The translations under genes and the position numbers were made by a program. Below the pieces are notes generated by a model. That model saw only the letters and a program-made list of their open reading frames with translations, was not told the DNA's origin and searched no databases. From positions 62,001 through 126,000 of the forward strand of contig JADJQZ010000001.1 of NCBI GenBank assembly GCA_016712465.1: 64,000 nt of DNA, written 5' to 3'. Source of the DNA: Candidatus Obscuribacter sp. (GTDB lineage Bacteria; Cyanobacteriota; Vampirovibrionia; Obscuribacterales; Obscuribacteraceae). This document shows, piece after piece, positions 27,021 to 36,098 of this stretch; the stretch's first letter is position 1, and each line of letters opens with the position of its first letter.

Positions 27021-27045
27021 AGACCCTGCCTCATGGGCAGGGTCT
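27021..27045 (-). terminator. perfect hairpin past the nrdJ gene
   Basis: The stem AGACCCTGCC (27021-27030) pairs with 27036-27045 over a 5-base loop. Little T follows on the minus strand. Confidence 0.5.
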
Positions 27046-27138
27046 TAAAGTTACTCGGGGAGGCTACGGTCTTGTTTGTTTGGTGCAGTCCCGGGCGTTC
27101 CCCTTAAGTCTATGGCCGCAGTCAATAGTTTTTGGCTA

Positions 27139-30100
27139 TTAACCGCATTTGCTGTAGCCGCAAGACTGGCAGACATTGCAGCCGTCAATCTTGAGCCAGG
27201 ATTCACCGCCGCACTTGCCGCAGGCAGCTTGTCTTCTGGTACCGCCATTGGCGGCATCATGCAAGGAATCAAGCAAGCCTATGGTCATCTGAACGGGCTG
27301 TGCTTCGGCATTGGCGATGGCTGCTTTCGGTACGGCTCCGAGGTTGAGAGCTGCTTCCGCATTAGCCAGATCCTCGTGGTGGGCGTTTGCCGAGTGGGTC
27401 TTTCTGTAGTGTTGAATGGCCTTGGCCAGTCCGTCACAGGGCGACTGCACTACTACTGCCTTGTCGGAGTCGGAGAACTTGAAGAAGGCCGGATAGCCGG
27501 ACTGGATATTGACCAGTTGGCGAACCACGGTCATCTCTGCTTTGGAGCGTTCTTCTTCACCGAATTCGGCGGCGTATTGCAGGAAGGCTGAGGCCAGGCG
27601 ACCGACTGCTTCGAAGAGACCGGCTTCAATGGCTCCCGGTTTACCCATACGGGCATACACTTCCACCAGTTCGCCGGGATGGCTCGGTTCGTGGTTGAGG
27701 CTGACGTGCAGAGTGGAGCCGCCGTCGGGAGAGCCGACGCGCACTTTGTAGTTTTGACCGACGGTTTCGTCTACCTGGATGTTGCGACGCTCCTGGTGCC
27801 CAAGCAGAGCCAGCAGGTCGGAACTTCTGTTGTAGTCTTGCTCGGCGATTTTTTCTACGGGTTGAGAAAGACGGCTGCCATCGGGATAGAAGGTGATGTC
27901 TTTGACGCCCAGTTTCCAGGCCAGCATGGTGGAGTCATGCACAGCTTGCTCGGAGAAGTCGAGGGGGATAGAGCAGGTGTTGGAGACGGAGTTGAAGACT
28001 TCGGGGCATTCATCGGCGCCGACGTGGATGGCGGAGAGATGGCGAATATAGGCTTCCGGAGAGACTTCCACACGAATCGGGAAGGCTTTCTGCACTACTT
28101 CCGGTACTTCCGCAAGACCGCGGCAGGATTTGTTATTGGCGCGGATCTTCTTCATCAGTGCATTTTGCGCATCTTCGTTTTCTGGCCAGGCGCCATATCT
28201 GATCATCAGCTCTTTGAAGCCGGGGGCGACGAAGTCGACGAAGCGTGAGCGTACTTTTCTGGAGAAGACGATGCCGTTGTGTGGATCGACGCCCCAGCTG
28301 GTTTGCAGGGCCTGAGCCAGGGTGCCTGTCGGGGCATTGTTGGTCATGCAGCTATTTCTGACGCGCAGGCCTTTTTTCTGGAACTTGCTGCCTTCCCAGA
28401 GGGGATAGCAACCGCGCTCTTTCGCCAGTTCCATTGAGGCTTCCAGAGAAGCTTTGTTGTATTGACGGAAGAGTTCTTCCGTGGCATTGAGGCCCTCGGC
28501 GCTGCCGAATTCGGCACCCAGTCTGGATAGAAATTCAGCGATACCGGCGAAGCCGCCGCCGTTTCTTCTTTCCAGGCGAGCCGTCATGTTCTGCAGAGGA
28601 ATCGGATACCAGCTCACATCGGAGACGTTATCCATGAAGCGCTGCTGCACCTTCACCACTGCTCTCATGGCGGTCATGTTGTAGCTGCCGTCCGGTCCCC
28701 AGAATTCGGGGTGCGCTGCGTGCAGGGAGGAGAGGTTGCAGTTGCCCATATAGGTGCGGCCGTCTTTGCCGGGACCGGCCGGCAAGAACTGCTCACCGCA
28801 GGGGTTGCAGGTGTTCAAGTCGTAGGCGTGGTCGTTGGCGTTGGCGGCATTGATGGTTTCATAGAAACCAATACCGGGTTCGCCGCTGTCTCTCATGCCT
28901 TCTACGATGCGCTGGAAGACTTCCGGTGCGTAGAAGTGACCGCGCACCTTGACGCATTTGTCGGTGATTTCCACCATGGCATTGGTCAGTTTGCGAGCGG
29001 CTTCGATTGCTTCAGGGAAGCGGGTGATGTCGACGGAGTATTCTTCGTAGATGGGCTCTTTCGTGAGCTTGTTTACTTTCACTTGACCGGTGCGCTCATC
29101 GAGCACCGGTTTTCTGGGATCGTAGACGGAACCGCTCCAGACCTGTTTGTTGAAGGAGGCAGGGATGAAACGTTTTGCTTCTACGGCTTCCATGAAACCG
29201 GGCATGGCCAGCACTGTGACATTGGTGTTCTTGAGGTAATTCTGTCTGTCGATGTACTGATTGTATTGTTCGGCAAACTTTTGTTCAGCCATTTTGAGCA
29301 GACGCTTCTTGTAGGTCATTGCGTCTTCGCCTGACTCCTGGCGGAACTTCCGGGTCATCTCCTGGTAGACGCCGGAGAGTGTGGGCGGCGGGAAGAGCTT
29401 TTTCTTATCGATGAAGAAAAGAATGTCCGGGTGATCGGAATTGCGCAATTCGATCAGGGCGCCACCACGTCTGCCGCCCTGTGCCACAGCTTCCACTGCT
29501 TTGGCGATGGTTTTCTCGTAAAAACGATCCGGTCCGGAAGCCGCAGCGCCGTTGGAAATGATGGAAGCCCAGGGTCTCAGGCTGGAGGTGTTGAGACCCA
29601 TACCCATAGCGGCCTTGGCAGCGAGAGCTTCAATACGTGCCGCTTCCTGGATTCCTTCCAGGCTGTCGATCACGTAAGCGACGCCGCAGGCAGCCAGGCA
29701 GCCTTTGCCGCGCAGGAAGGTGGAAATATGACCCATGAGCACTTCCTGCTCATTCAAGTTGGCGATCTTACCCTGGGTTACGGCCAGCCTCAGTTCTTCC
29801 GAACGCAGCCAGATGTCTTCTTCCTTGAGGTTAGCCAGTTTGCCGTAGGCCCAGTACTGCAATACTTTCAGTGATACTTCCGGGTCGGCGTTGATGTTGG
29901 CGGGAGTATTGGCCCAGAATCTCTGGTTGCCGATGTTGTCGGCGAAAATTTGAGCCCACTGTACAACCTTAGGATGGACAAGGGCTTCCTCAATGGTCAG
30001 TTCTATCAGTTCGGCCGGGGTGAGTGCATATTTCAGTTCGGCTATGGCTACGGAAGTTGCCACGCGCACGATGATGTCGTTGACGCCCTCTACCGGCTGA

Positions 30101-30324
30101 CCGGTAATGGGGTCTCTTTTGGCATACAGTCCTACGAGAGTCTCCTGGGTTGATTCCCAGTATCTATGAGTGAAATCTTCGGTCACCGGCATCTTCAGGG
30201 GCTGGGTGCTTGCTTTAATAGGTTGAACCTTAACCAGGGGTTGCATCGAAACCGGGGTGGATGGTCCTTGCGAAGCCACGCCGTCTTTCTGGGAGTTATC
30301 TTTGCTTGTCTGCACTGTTTGCAT
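27139..30324 (-). CDS. nrdJ: adenosylcobalamin-dependent (class II) ribonucleotide reductase
   Basis: 1061 residues. The enzyme reduces ribonucleotides to deoxyribonucleotides using a B12-derived thiyl radical, so it works with or without oxygen. Family marks are the NTCNPCGEQFLPAGPG loop, GNCNLSSLHAAHPEF, NAPTGTLAQALQTSWG and PTLSGVYQEMTRKF. The extreme C-terminus carries two CxxC-type pairs (CGKCGGESW and CNVCQSCGYSKCG), the redox/zinc tail common in long NrdJ forms. The start ATG 30324 follows AAGGA at about 10 bases. No B12 riboswitch is recognised upstream. The gene stands alone. Confidence 0.95.
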   Translation of the reverse strand: MQTVQTSKDNSQKDGVASQGPSTPVSMQPLVKVQPIKASTQPLKMPVTEDFTHRYWESTQETLVGLYAKRDPITGQPVEGVNDIIVRVATSVAIAELKYALTPAELIELTIEEALVHPKVVQWAQIFADNIGNQRFWANTPANINADPEVSLKVLQYWAYGKLANLKEEDIWLRSEELRLAVTQGKIANLNEQEVLMGHISTFLRGKGCLAACGVAYVIDSLEGIQEAARIEALAAKAAMGMGLNTSSLRPWASIISNGAAASGPDRFYEKTIAKAVEAVAQGGRRGGALIELRNSDHPDILFFIDKKKLFPPPTLSGVYQEMTRKFRQESGEDAMTYKKRLLKMAEQKFAEQYNQYIDRQNYLKNTNVTVLAMPGFMEAVEAKRFIPASFNKQVWSGSVYDPRKPVLDERTGQVKVNKLTKEPIYEEYSVDITRFPEAIEAARKLTNAMVEITDKCVKVRGHFYAPEVFQRIVEGMRDSGEPGIGFYETINAANANDHAYDLNTCNPCGEQFLPAGPGKDGRTYMGNCNLSSLHAAHPEFWGPDGSYNMTAMRAVVKVQQRFMDNVSDVSWYPIPLQNMTARLERRNGGGFAGIAEFLSRLGAEFGSAEGLNATEELFRQYNKASLEASMELAKERGCYPLWEGSKFQKKGLRVRNSCMTNNAPTGTLAQALQTSWGVDPHNGIVFSRKVRSRFVDFVAPGFKELMIRYGAWPENEDAQNALMKKIRANNKSCRGLAEVPEVVQKAFPIRVEVSPEAYIRHLSAIHVGADECPEVFNSVSNTCSIPLDFSEQAVHDSTMLAWKLGVKDITFYPDGSRLSQPVEKIAEQDYNRSSDLLALLGHQERRNIQVDETVGQNYKVRVGSPDGGSTLHVSLNHEPSHPGELVEVYARMGKPGAIEAGLFEAVGRLASAFLQYAAEFGEEERSKAEMTVVRQLVNIQSGYPAFFKFSDSDKAVVVQSPCDGLAKAIQHYRKTHSANAHHEDLANAEAALNLGAVPKAAIANAEAQPVQMTIGLLDSLHDAANGGTRRQAACGKCGGESWLKIDGCNVCQSCGYSKCG

Positions 30325-31192
30325 TGGTGAGTGGTTCCTTTCTAGATGCTTTTCGTTCTTATCTGTTTGGGATGTGTGGAGGACTTTGGGGTGGGAATGG
30401 ACAGGGGTGGACAGTGGATTTTTTCGCTCTTATAAAAGAGACCTTTATCGGAACGGTTGGCTATCTCATCGCATTCAAACAACGACCTCCGGAGGTTTGA
30501 GGTCGGTGCGATATGCGATTGATATACAAAAGATTGGATAGGCGAGTTAAAGAAGCAGACGCCAGTCTGTGCCTTCTAAATCTTCTGTTTTTTTATTTGA
30601 GGTGCGAGATCGGCTTGAGCTGATTCGCAAAATTTCATTGCGAATAATCTACTACCGATAGCGTCCGTCTTCAACGGGCAATTTCTTGTAGGAAACCTGT
30701 GCGAAATCCCGAAAGCCATGTGAGGCAAGGGTTTGCGAGTTAGATAAAATCCGAAAGCAGGGGGGTGTCCCTACACCAGGGCAGACCCCATATATAGTGT
30801 GGCAATACCCGGAGCCTCCTCTTGGCGTGCCCGGAAATGCCCATGAATACTGATGTCCGATAAATGATATGCGTGGGGTATATGCGACCGTGGTGTTGGT
30901 TGTGGTGGCGCGGATATAAACTCGGTCGTGGTGCCGTGGGTGGTGCCTGATAATACCGAGTTTGATGTATAACGGCGTCTAATGCAGCTTTGCGTATAGA
31001 TAACAGTGCTGATAAATATGCGTCTGATAAGGTTAGTCTGGTATCACATTTGCTGGCGTTAATGGTGGCGTCTGTTGGCATCTGGAAATTACCATGGGCT
31101 AATTTGGGCTCATGATAAGGGTTTCAGCTTGATCTACTTGGCTATTGCCGTAGTTGTACCTATTGTTGGTTTGTGGTGGTGGATGCTGCTAG
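30325..31192. other. intergenic, 868 bp
   Basis: Carries the upstream region of nrdJ, including a GT-rich stretch and a hairpin CGACCTC-CGGAGGTTT-GAGGTCG near 30483-30505. Frames such as 31081-30740 minus (113 aa) have odd compositions and no ribosome binding site. I see no gene. Confidence 0.4.
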
Positions 31193-31822
31193 CTATTTTT
31201 GAATCAATTTGCCGGTCAGGGATACTTTCGTTGAGGATTGGCTATTGATACCGCTTCCCGCAGAGATACCGGGTGCATAGGGCCGATACTGACTGACCTG
31301 ACTGGCGCTGGCGATTGGTTTGCCGACAGGGCGCGCCTGGATGTTTGTGAGGGCTCGCGCTGACGCCCCTACCTGTGCCGGTGTTCCCACTGGTCTGACG
31401 GCGGGGTTGGGGCTTAGACCGCCTACATTGACTTGCGGCAGGGCTCTGGCGAACTTCTGCCCGGCACCGATATTGCTTTCGAAAACGGCGCGAGGCAAGC
31501 AGTTAGACTGAGGGGTAAGGATGATGGTTTGCCCGGCGCCGCTGTTTGGCGCCAGTGCCGGAACGGCAATGGCGTAGTTGGGAGCGACCTCGGGTGGGCG
31601 GCGATAATCGGAGACTCTTGGGGTCTCGTCAATGATGTAGAAGTGCCTGCGGGCCTTGAAGGGTAGCGCTGGTTCCAACTGGTCTCGTTTGATGTTCACC
31701 ACGGTCTGGGCCTGGGCCGGCTCGGCAAAGAGGCAGGTCAAGGCGGCAAGGAGACCGAGGCAGACCGGTATGGACGTCTGAAGCGGTTTTACTTGAACTA
31801 GTGCTACTGTTTGCTTGTACAT
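31193..31822 (-). CDS. secreted low-complexity protein, 209 aa
   Basis: Met at 31822 (GGGGGT upstream) is preferred to the earlier in-frame Met. The signal peptide is VCLGLLAALTCLFAEPAQA. The mature region is rich in Pro, Ala, Gly, Gln and Ser with repeated NIGAG, NSGAG and PVGTPAQVG-type stretches, and looks unstructured. No domain is recognised. The composition recalls the secreted protein at 58459-58995. Confidence 0.65.
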   Translation of the reverse strand: MYKQTVALVQVKPLQTSIPVCLGLLAALTCLFAEPAQAQTVVNIKRDQLEPALPFKARRHFYIIDETPRVSDYRRPPEVAPNYAIAVPALAPNSGAGQTIILTPQSNCLPRAVFESNIGAGQKFARALPQVNVGGLSPNPAVRPVGTPAQVGASARALTNIQARPVGKPIASASQVSQYRPYAPGISAGSGINSQSSTKVSLTGKLIQK

Positions 31823-31956
31823 AGCCGAACCCCCAAGGTTGAGTGTCAGCATTGTATTGAGGTTGTCAGGTGCTTGCTCCGGGAATTACCCTGATATGAA
31901 ACCTGGGTAATGCCTGAGGCTTTAACCTTGCCTGTTTTTTCCTATTTCAAAACTGG

Positions 31957-32277
31957 CTACTGGCCGCAGCATCCGGAGGTTTCCGCGGATTTTTCTTCCG
32001 GCGTTTCCGCTTCGCTATGCCTGAGTAACTGCCAGAGTTCTTCCATGACTCTCTGTGAGTCATTATTCTGAACCGCTTCAACCACGCAGGTATTGAGGTG
32101 ATCTTTGAGCATTATCTCGGCAGTTTTATCCAGAGCCGACTGCACGGCTTTGAGCTGATTGAGAATGTCGATGCAATACTTCTTCTCATCCACCATCTTA
32201 TAAACGGCGTTGAGATGACCGATAGCTTTGGAGAGCCTGGCTTTGAGTTTATCTTTTGATTCGTCGGTGATTGCCAT
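31957..32277 (-). CDS. CsoR/RcnR-family metal-sensing repressor
   Basis: 106 residues, all-helical DUF156 fold. The CsoR copper ligands are in place: C35 (KKYCIDIL), H60 and C64 (KDHLNTCV), which points to Cu(I) or persulfide sensing rather than the RcnR type. KARLSKAIGHLNAV is the conserved DNA-contacting start. The tail ends with an extra C103-C104. The family represses exporter genes until metal binds. No copper exporter lies next to it, so its targets are elsewhere. No clear ribosome binding site is seen. Confidence 0.87.
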   Translation of the reverse strand: MAITDESKDKLKARLSKAIGHLNAVYKMVDEKKYCIDILNQLKAVQSALDKTAEIMLKDHLNTCVVEAVQNNDSQRVMEELWQLLRHSEAETPEEKSAETSGCCGQ

Positions 32278-32369
32278 AAGAAAGGAGTTTACTCTTTATG
32301 GCTTGCCCCGGAAGTTAAGAAATTCTCTTGAGAGGCTGAAAAGCTAACCCTGGCTTGTGAAACCGCGCT

Positions 32370-33617
32370 TTACGATTCTGTGCCTTGCATCTTGTTTAGC
32401 TTGCGCATCAAAACCTCGGTTTCGTGACTTCTGCCAAGCCGATGTAGAACATTGATCAGTGTTTCAAGGGCGTATTCCACATCGAGAGCCGAAATATAGT
32501 CATCCTTTTCCTGCCGGGCAATGAAGTTCCGCAATAGTTCGGCCGACTCTTCCAGCCTGCCCTGGTTGCCCAGTAACTCGGCAAGAGCTAGGGCCGGTTG
32601 CGGACCGATGAAAAAGAGGGGCTCCGGTTTGAAGTAAGATTCAATAATGTCCATGGCTCGTCTATAGGTATCTTCCGCCTCCGAGAGTCTGTCCTGGCGC
32701 TCCAGGTAACCGCCGTAGCCGGTAAGCGCGTAAATGGCATGACCCATGGGGGGATCATCGGCTTTGGAGACCGACTCCAGCCAGTAGGTTTCCGCCTCGT
32801 CCATGGCTTCTGCTTCCAGGCGGCCGGCAATGGCTGTTCTAAGCACCAGGAGCTTGGGATGGCGTTCTCCGTAATGCTTTTCGATCCACTTCAAACCATC
32901 GAGGGCAAATTCCGGCTCTACGGCCTGCCTGGCCGCTGCAAAAGTCAGAAGGTCCGCCAACTCGGCCGGTTCTTTCATGGCCTGCGCCAGGGCCCGCCCT
33001 CTTTCCAGAAAGAGCCTCAGCTTATCCCCACAGCCGTTCTGGTCGTAGGCCAGGCTCAGCAATTGGTAGGTGAAGGTCATGTCCTCGGAGCGTTCGTCCT
33101 TTATCTGCGAATAGCGCTCCAGGGCGCTTTCCATGAGGGCCACGCCCCGGTTCAGGTCGCCGGCGCGAAAGGCTGTGTGCCAGCCGAGCAAGTTCAAATA
33201 GGTGGGGTCTGTGAGCAAGCTGGGGTCTTTAAACAGGGCTAGTGCTTCGTGCAAATGCGGTTCACCCTGCAAATGATAGGCGACATAGTCCATGCGTTTA
33301 GCGCAAAGATGGGCCTTCCAGAGGGTGCGTGCCTGCTGGCTTACCGGGGCGCAAGCCCTTTTCTCCAGGGCCTGTATTAGTTGCAGAGATTCCAGCCAGA
33401 GACGGTTGTTGGTGCTGCTCTGTTCGTACAGGCAAGCCCTTTCTCTGAGCACGGAAAGGGCCGAGTTGAGCGATTCTTCCGAGATAGAGGGCTCATCCAG
33501 GGGCGGTACCTGCTCTCGCAAAAGCTCCTCGCAGACTGCTTCGGCGGCCTGCCATTGTCCCAAGCGCCGCAGTCGCTTCAATTCATCCAACTTTTCCTTG
33601 AGGCTGATGGTTTGCAT
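32370..33617 (-). CDS. TPR-repeat protein, 415 aa
   Basis: ATG 33617 (AGAAG region upstream) is chosen over a GTG at 33644. It begins MQTISLKEKLDELKRLRRLG. Helical repeats of TPR type run across most of the length (GQWQAAEAVCEELLR, RLSEAEDTYRRAMDIIE, GRLEESAELLRNFIA). There is no signal peptide, so it is probably cytoplasmic scaffolding. No enzymatic domain is seen. Neighbour genes give no clue to its partner. Confidence 0.75.
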   Translation of the reverse strand: MQTISLKEKLDELKRLRRLGQWQAAEAVCEELLREQVPPLDEPSISEESLNSALSVLRERACLYEQSSTNNRLWLESLQLIQALEKRACAPVSQQARTLWKAHLCAKRMDYVAYHLQGEPHLHEALALFKDPSLLTDPTYLNLLGWHTAFRAGDLNRGVALMESALERYSQIKDERSEDMTFTYQLLSLAYDQNGCGDKLRLFLERGRALAQAMKEPAELADLLTFAAARQAVEPEFALDGLKWIEKHYGERHPKLLVLRTAIAGRLEAEAMDEAETYWLESVSKADDPPMGHAIYALTGYGGYLERQDRLSEAEDTYRRAMDIIESYFKPEPLFFIGPQPALALAELLGNQGRLEESAELLRNFIARQEKDDYISALDVEYALETLINVLHRLGRSHETEVLMRKLNKMQGTES

Positions 33618-33767
33618 TGCCGGACTTCTCGCAGTGAATATCACGGATCATGCCCAGTTTTATACGTCTTTTGCGCCTATGAGCAGCAGTGGTGGAATTT
33701 AACTTTCCCAGGCATAATTTGAGTATCGGTGCGGTTTACTTGTCTTTGCTTTACTCTGGAGGTGGCT

Positions 33768-34172
33768 ATGCACGAAGGCTTGCTCTTTATTGCCTCCTCG
33801 CTTGTGATCTGCCAGTCGGCAGCGCCCTCGGCTGCTCCCGGTGGCACTGGGACTTCGAATGGTCCTTACAGTTCCGCTTTCGGACCGTCTCTACCTGGCG
33901 GCGATAATAGCGCTCGCTGGCATCTGGTCGGTGAAAAGCTGGAGGCTCTTTGTCGAGCGCAGAGGAAGGATGTCCATGATATTTTGGGTGTGACGGAGCG
34001 GTCGTGGCAGAATGCCGAAAAGTTACCAGTGTGGCGGTTCAATATCGAAGTGAATAAAAATATGTGCAGTGTCGAGCTATATCAGCTGATCTTGCACTTT
34101 GAGAAAGACAGGGTTGCATCCGTGACTGTGGAGAGGAAGACTGCGGAATTGCTTCCGCCATTAGCCAGATAG
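33768..34172 (+). CDS. probably secreted hypothetical protein, 134 aa
   Basis: ATG 33768 has GGAGG 7 bases upstream. A short hydrophobic N-terminus (GLLFIASSLVICQSAAPSA) may be a signal peptide. A Gly/Ser/Pro linker follows, then a soluble domain of about 90 residues (WRFNIEVNKNMCSVELYQLIL). No family is recognised. It is divergent from the TPR gene. Confidence 0.62.
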   Translation: MHEGLLFIASSLVICQSAAPSAAPGGTGTSNGPYSSAFGPSLPGGDNSARWHLVGEKLEALCRAQRKDVHDILGVTERSWQNAEKLPVWRFNIEVNKNMCSVELYQLILHFEKDRVASVTVERKTAELLPPLAR

Positions 34173-34580
34173 AGGCTGCTTGCCTTCTCGACTCTGGCCT
34201 TTGCTATGTCATCCTCGTGTTACTTTGCCTTGCTAAACTTCTTGCTATTACAGGATCTCCTATCCCTTTGTTTTGTGACAGGCCGAGCCAGTCTCGGTCT
34301 GTCATGGCTGCTTTGTGGTGATACCGGTGGTGGTGGCAGGCTTGCGCTAATCGTAACTGCTGAGGCCGAGGCGTTAAACTTTGTTCGCCGTCCATTAATT
34401 GTCTCTTTCTAAGGTTTTGCTTGCGGGTAGTGCTGTGTTAGTAGTTAATTCTCATCAGCGGTTTGACAGAAAAGGAGAGGCGAATACAGACCTGAACAGT
34501 CAAATAGATAAAACCTTGGCGACGACCTTTGGTCGTTCGTCCTTCCCTTCCCAAACCCGGAATCAATGGAGAATTAAGCC
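34173..34580. other. intergenic, 408 bp
   Basis: No gene is seen. A hairpin ACGACC-TTT-GGTCGT lies near 34520-34534, about 45 bases before the next start, and could sit in its leader. Confidence 0.4.
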
Positions 34581-34829
34581 ATGAGCAAGATGGATGGCGA
34601 AATGCTCGAGTCGCTGCGCTCCTTTATGGAAAAGATGCGCAGTGACTGCGCTTCCAATCGTGGTCTGCCGGAATCTACCACCTGGCCGCAACTGCTTGGA
34701 ATCGATAATTCCAACGGCATTTACTATCTGAACGGCCACTGGGACGCTCCTCGGGAGATGATGGTCTTCCTCTCGCCGGAGGAGCTTGCCGCGACAGCTC
34801 CAGCCGGAAGATGGCAGAGCGGTTGCTGA
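34581..34829 (+). CDS. small soluble protein, 82 aa
   Basis: ATG 34581 follows GGAG. It reads MSKMDGEMLESLRSFMEKMR and then a WPQLLGIDNSNGIYYLNGHW stretch. It is acidic, with no membrane segment. It is followed by a clear terminator at 34852-34885, so it is a single transcription unit. Family unknown. Confidence 0.65.
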   Translation: MSKMDGEMLESLRSFMEKMRSDCASNRGLPESTTWPQLLGIDNSNGIYYLNGHWDAPREMMVFLSPEELAATAPAGRWQSGC

Positions 34830-34851
34830 ATTGATTTGATGGCAGCCGGGT

Positions 34852-34885
34852 CGGGAGGCCTCTCACAGGGGCCTCCCGTCTTGCC
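34852..34885 (+). terminator. intrinsic terminator
   Basis: The stem CGGGAGGCC (34852-34860) pairs with 34870-34878, followed by TCTTGCCT. It serves the small plus-strand gene and may also work against the LysM gene arriving from the other side. Confidence 0.65.
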
Positions 34886-34906
34886 TGATGCTTATCCGGC
34901 AAGTGC

Positions 34907-35107
34907 TCAGACCAGTGCGAGTTTTTCGCCAGGATAAATGAGATCGCGGTTGCGACCTCCTTCGTCCAGTTTGTTGAGCGAAACCAGGCGGTTGGTTTCT
35001 GCCATTATTTCTTTGTCGCTGGGAGTTTCCTTGCCGTTTCGTTTGAGAAATTCTCGGGCTATATTCCAGACGCAATCGCCCGGTTTGACTGTGTAGAAAT
35101 CTTCCAT
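34907..35107 (-). CDS. LysM-domain protein, 66 aa
   Basis: ATG 35107 is preceded by CGGAG. The protein is almost only a LysM domain: FYTVKPGDCVWNIAREFL at the start and LIYPGEKLALV at the end. LysM binds peptidoglycan or chitin-like glycans. No signal peptide is seen at this start. An in-frame start at 35194 would add an N-terminal KTDGDS repeat but lies inside the LRR gene. The leader contains a perfect 18-bp tandem duplication that includes the ribosome binding site. Confidence 0.75.
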   Translation of the reverse strand: MEDFYTVKPGDCVWNIAREFLKRNGKETPSDKEIMAETNRLVSLNKLDEGGRNRDLIYPGEKLALV

Positions 35108-35142
35108 TTTTGAATCTCCGTCAGTTTTTGAATCTCCGTCAG
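35107..35142. repeat. 18-bp tandem duplication over the LysM ribosome binding site
   Basis: Two perfect copies (35107-35124 and 35125-35142), each carrying the minus-strand CGGAG, place two ribosome binding sites in tandem before the LysM start. Confidence 0.9.
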
Positions 35143-35153
35143 TCTGTGCAGGA

Positions 35154-36098
35154 TCAGTGCAGTGGTGCAAAAATTGTAGGATCGGCTTTATCATTCAGGT
35201 CTATGATATTGAGTTGAATGTGTGGATAAGCCATTCTTAGTGCTTTAATTTCGTCTTGCGAATACTGGTCTCGAAAAATATTAATTCGATATAGACTAAG
35301 TAGTCTTGCCTTAATGAGTGCCCTGGCTGTAATTCTTGTGCCGGAGACATCCAGCCACCGAAGCTTCTTCATGCCCATAATGGGCTGGAGCACTCTATCG
35401 GTAATATCTTTGTTGTCGGCCAGTTCCAGGCTGAGCAGTTCAGTTAAACCGGATAGTGCCAGAATGTCTGCATCCTTGACGGCGCAGCGGCGTATGTCGA
35501 GCCTCTTGAGCTGCTTAGCATCTTTGAGACCGGCTACCACGCCTTCCGCCAGTTGATTATTTGACATTCGCAGGAACTGCAGTTCCTTCAGAGAACATAG
35601 TTTCTGCAGGTTCTTGCCTTTGACCGATGTGCGACTTATGAAAAGAAGTTTGAGCCGGGGCATACCGGAAACCACGTCGATAATCTTGTCGGTAACTTCA
35701 GTCTGCTCCAGGGATAGTCTTTCAAGCATTTTGAAACGACCGAGGCGCACGGCACCGCTATCATCAAATTCCGTGTTGTCGAAGACCATATTGACAAAAG
35801 CATCGGCCGGTAGTTTGTCCAGAACTTCCGGGTGGAGGCAGATGCTGCCTGTGCCTTCGAAGATCAAACCGCTACCCTGGTTGACGGTTACTTTGCCCCG
35901 CGCACTCATCTGGTCCGACCATTTCAATTTTTTTGCCAGCTTGTCGGTATGCCAGTCAACATGACCTACCCAGCCGTATAGATAACGGTCGGGAAAGTCC
36001 AGAGTGATTTGCTTGTTTGGGCTTTCCGGCGCGGCGCTAACCGCCTGCCAGGAGACGAGGAGAGCTATAACAGCAAGCAGTGTGATGGGGCGAGCCAA
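35154..36098 (-). CDS. secreted leucine-rich-repeat protein
   Basis: 314 residues. The signal peptide ITLLAVIALLVSWQAVSA is followed by a beta-rich front and then leucine-rich repeats (about 115-270: LERLSLEQTEVTD, LKLLFISRTSVKG, LQFLRMSNNQLAE, LKRLDIRRCAVKD, LLSLELADNKDIT, LRWLDVSGTRITA). LRR arcs bind proteins. The TTG start at 36098 comes immediately after the stop of the esterase gene (TAATTG), so translation is coupled. It overlaps slightly with the region of the LysM gene's longer frame. Confidence 0.82.
   Translation of the reverse strand: MARPITLLAVIALLVSWQAVSAAPESPNKQITLDFPDRYLYGWVGHVDWHTDKLAKKLKWSDQMSARGKVTVNQGSGLIFEGTGSICLHPEVLDKLPADAFVNMVFDNTEFDDSGAVRLGRFKMLERLSLEQTEVTDKIIDVVSGMPRLKLLFISRTSVKGKNLQKLCSLKELQFLRMSNNQLAEGVVAGLKDAKQLKRLDIRRCAVKDADILALSGLTELLSLELADNKDITDRVLQPIMGMKKLRWLDVSGTRITARALIKARLLSLYRINIFRDQYSQDEIKALRMAYPHIQLNIIDLNDKADPTIFAPLH

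Noticed and set aside
30325..30560. Cobalamin riboswitch upstream of nrdJ
   Set aside because: No B12-box-like sequence or expected fold could be recognised; only a short hairpin is visible.
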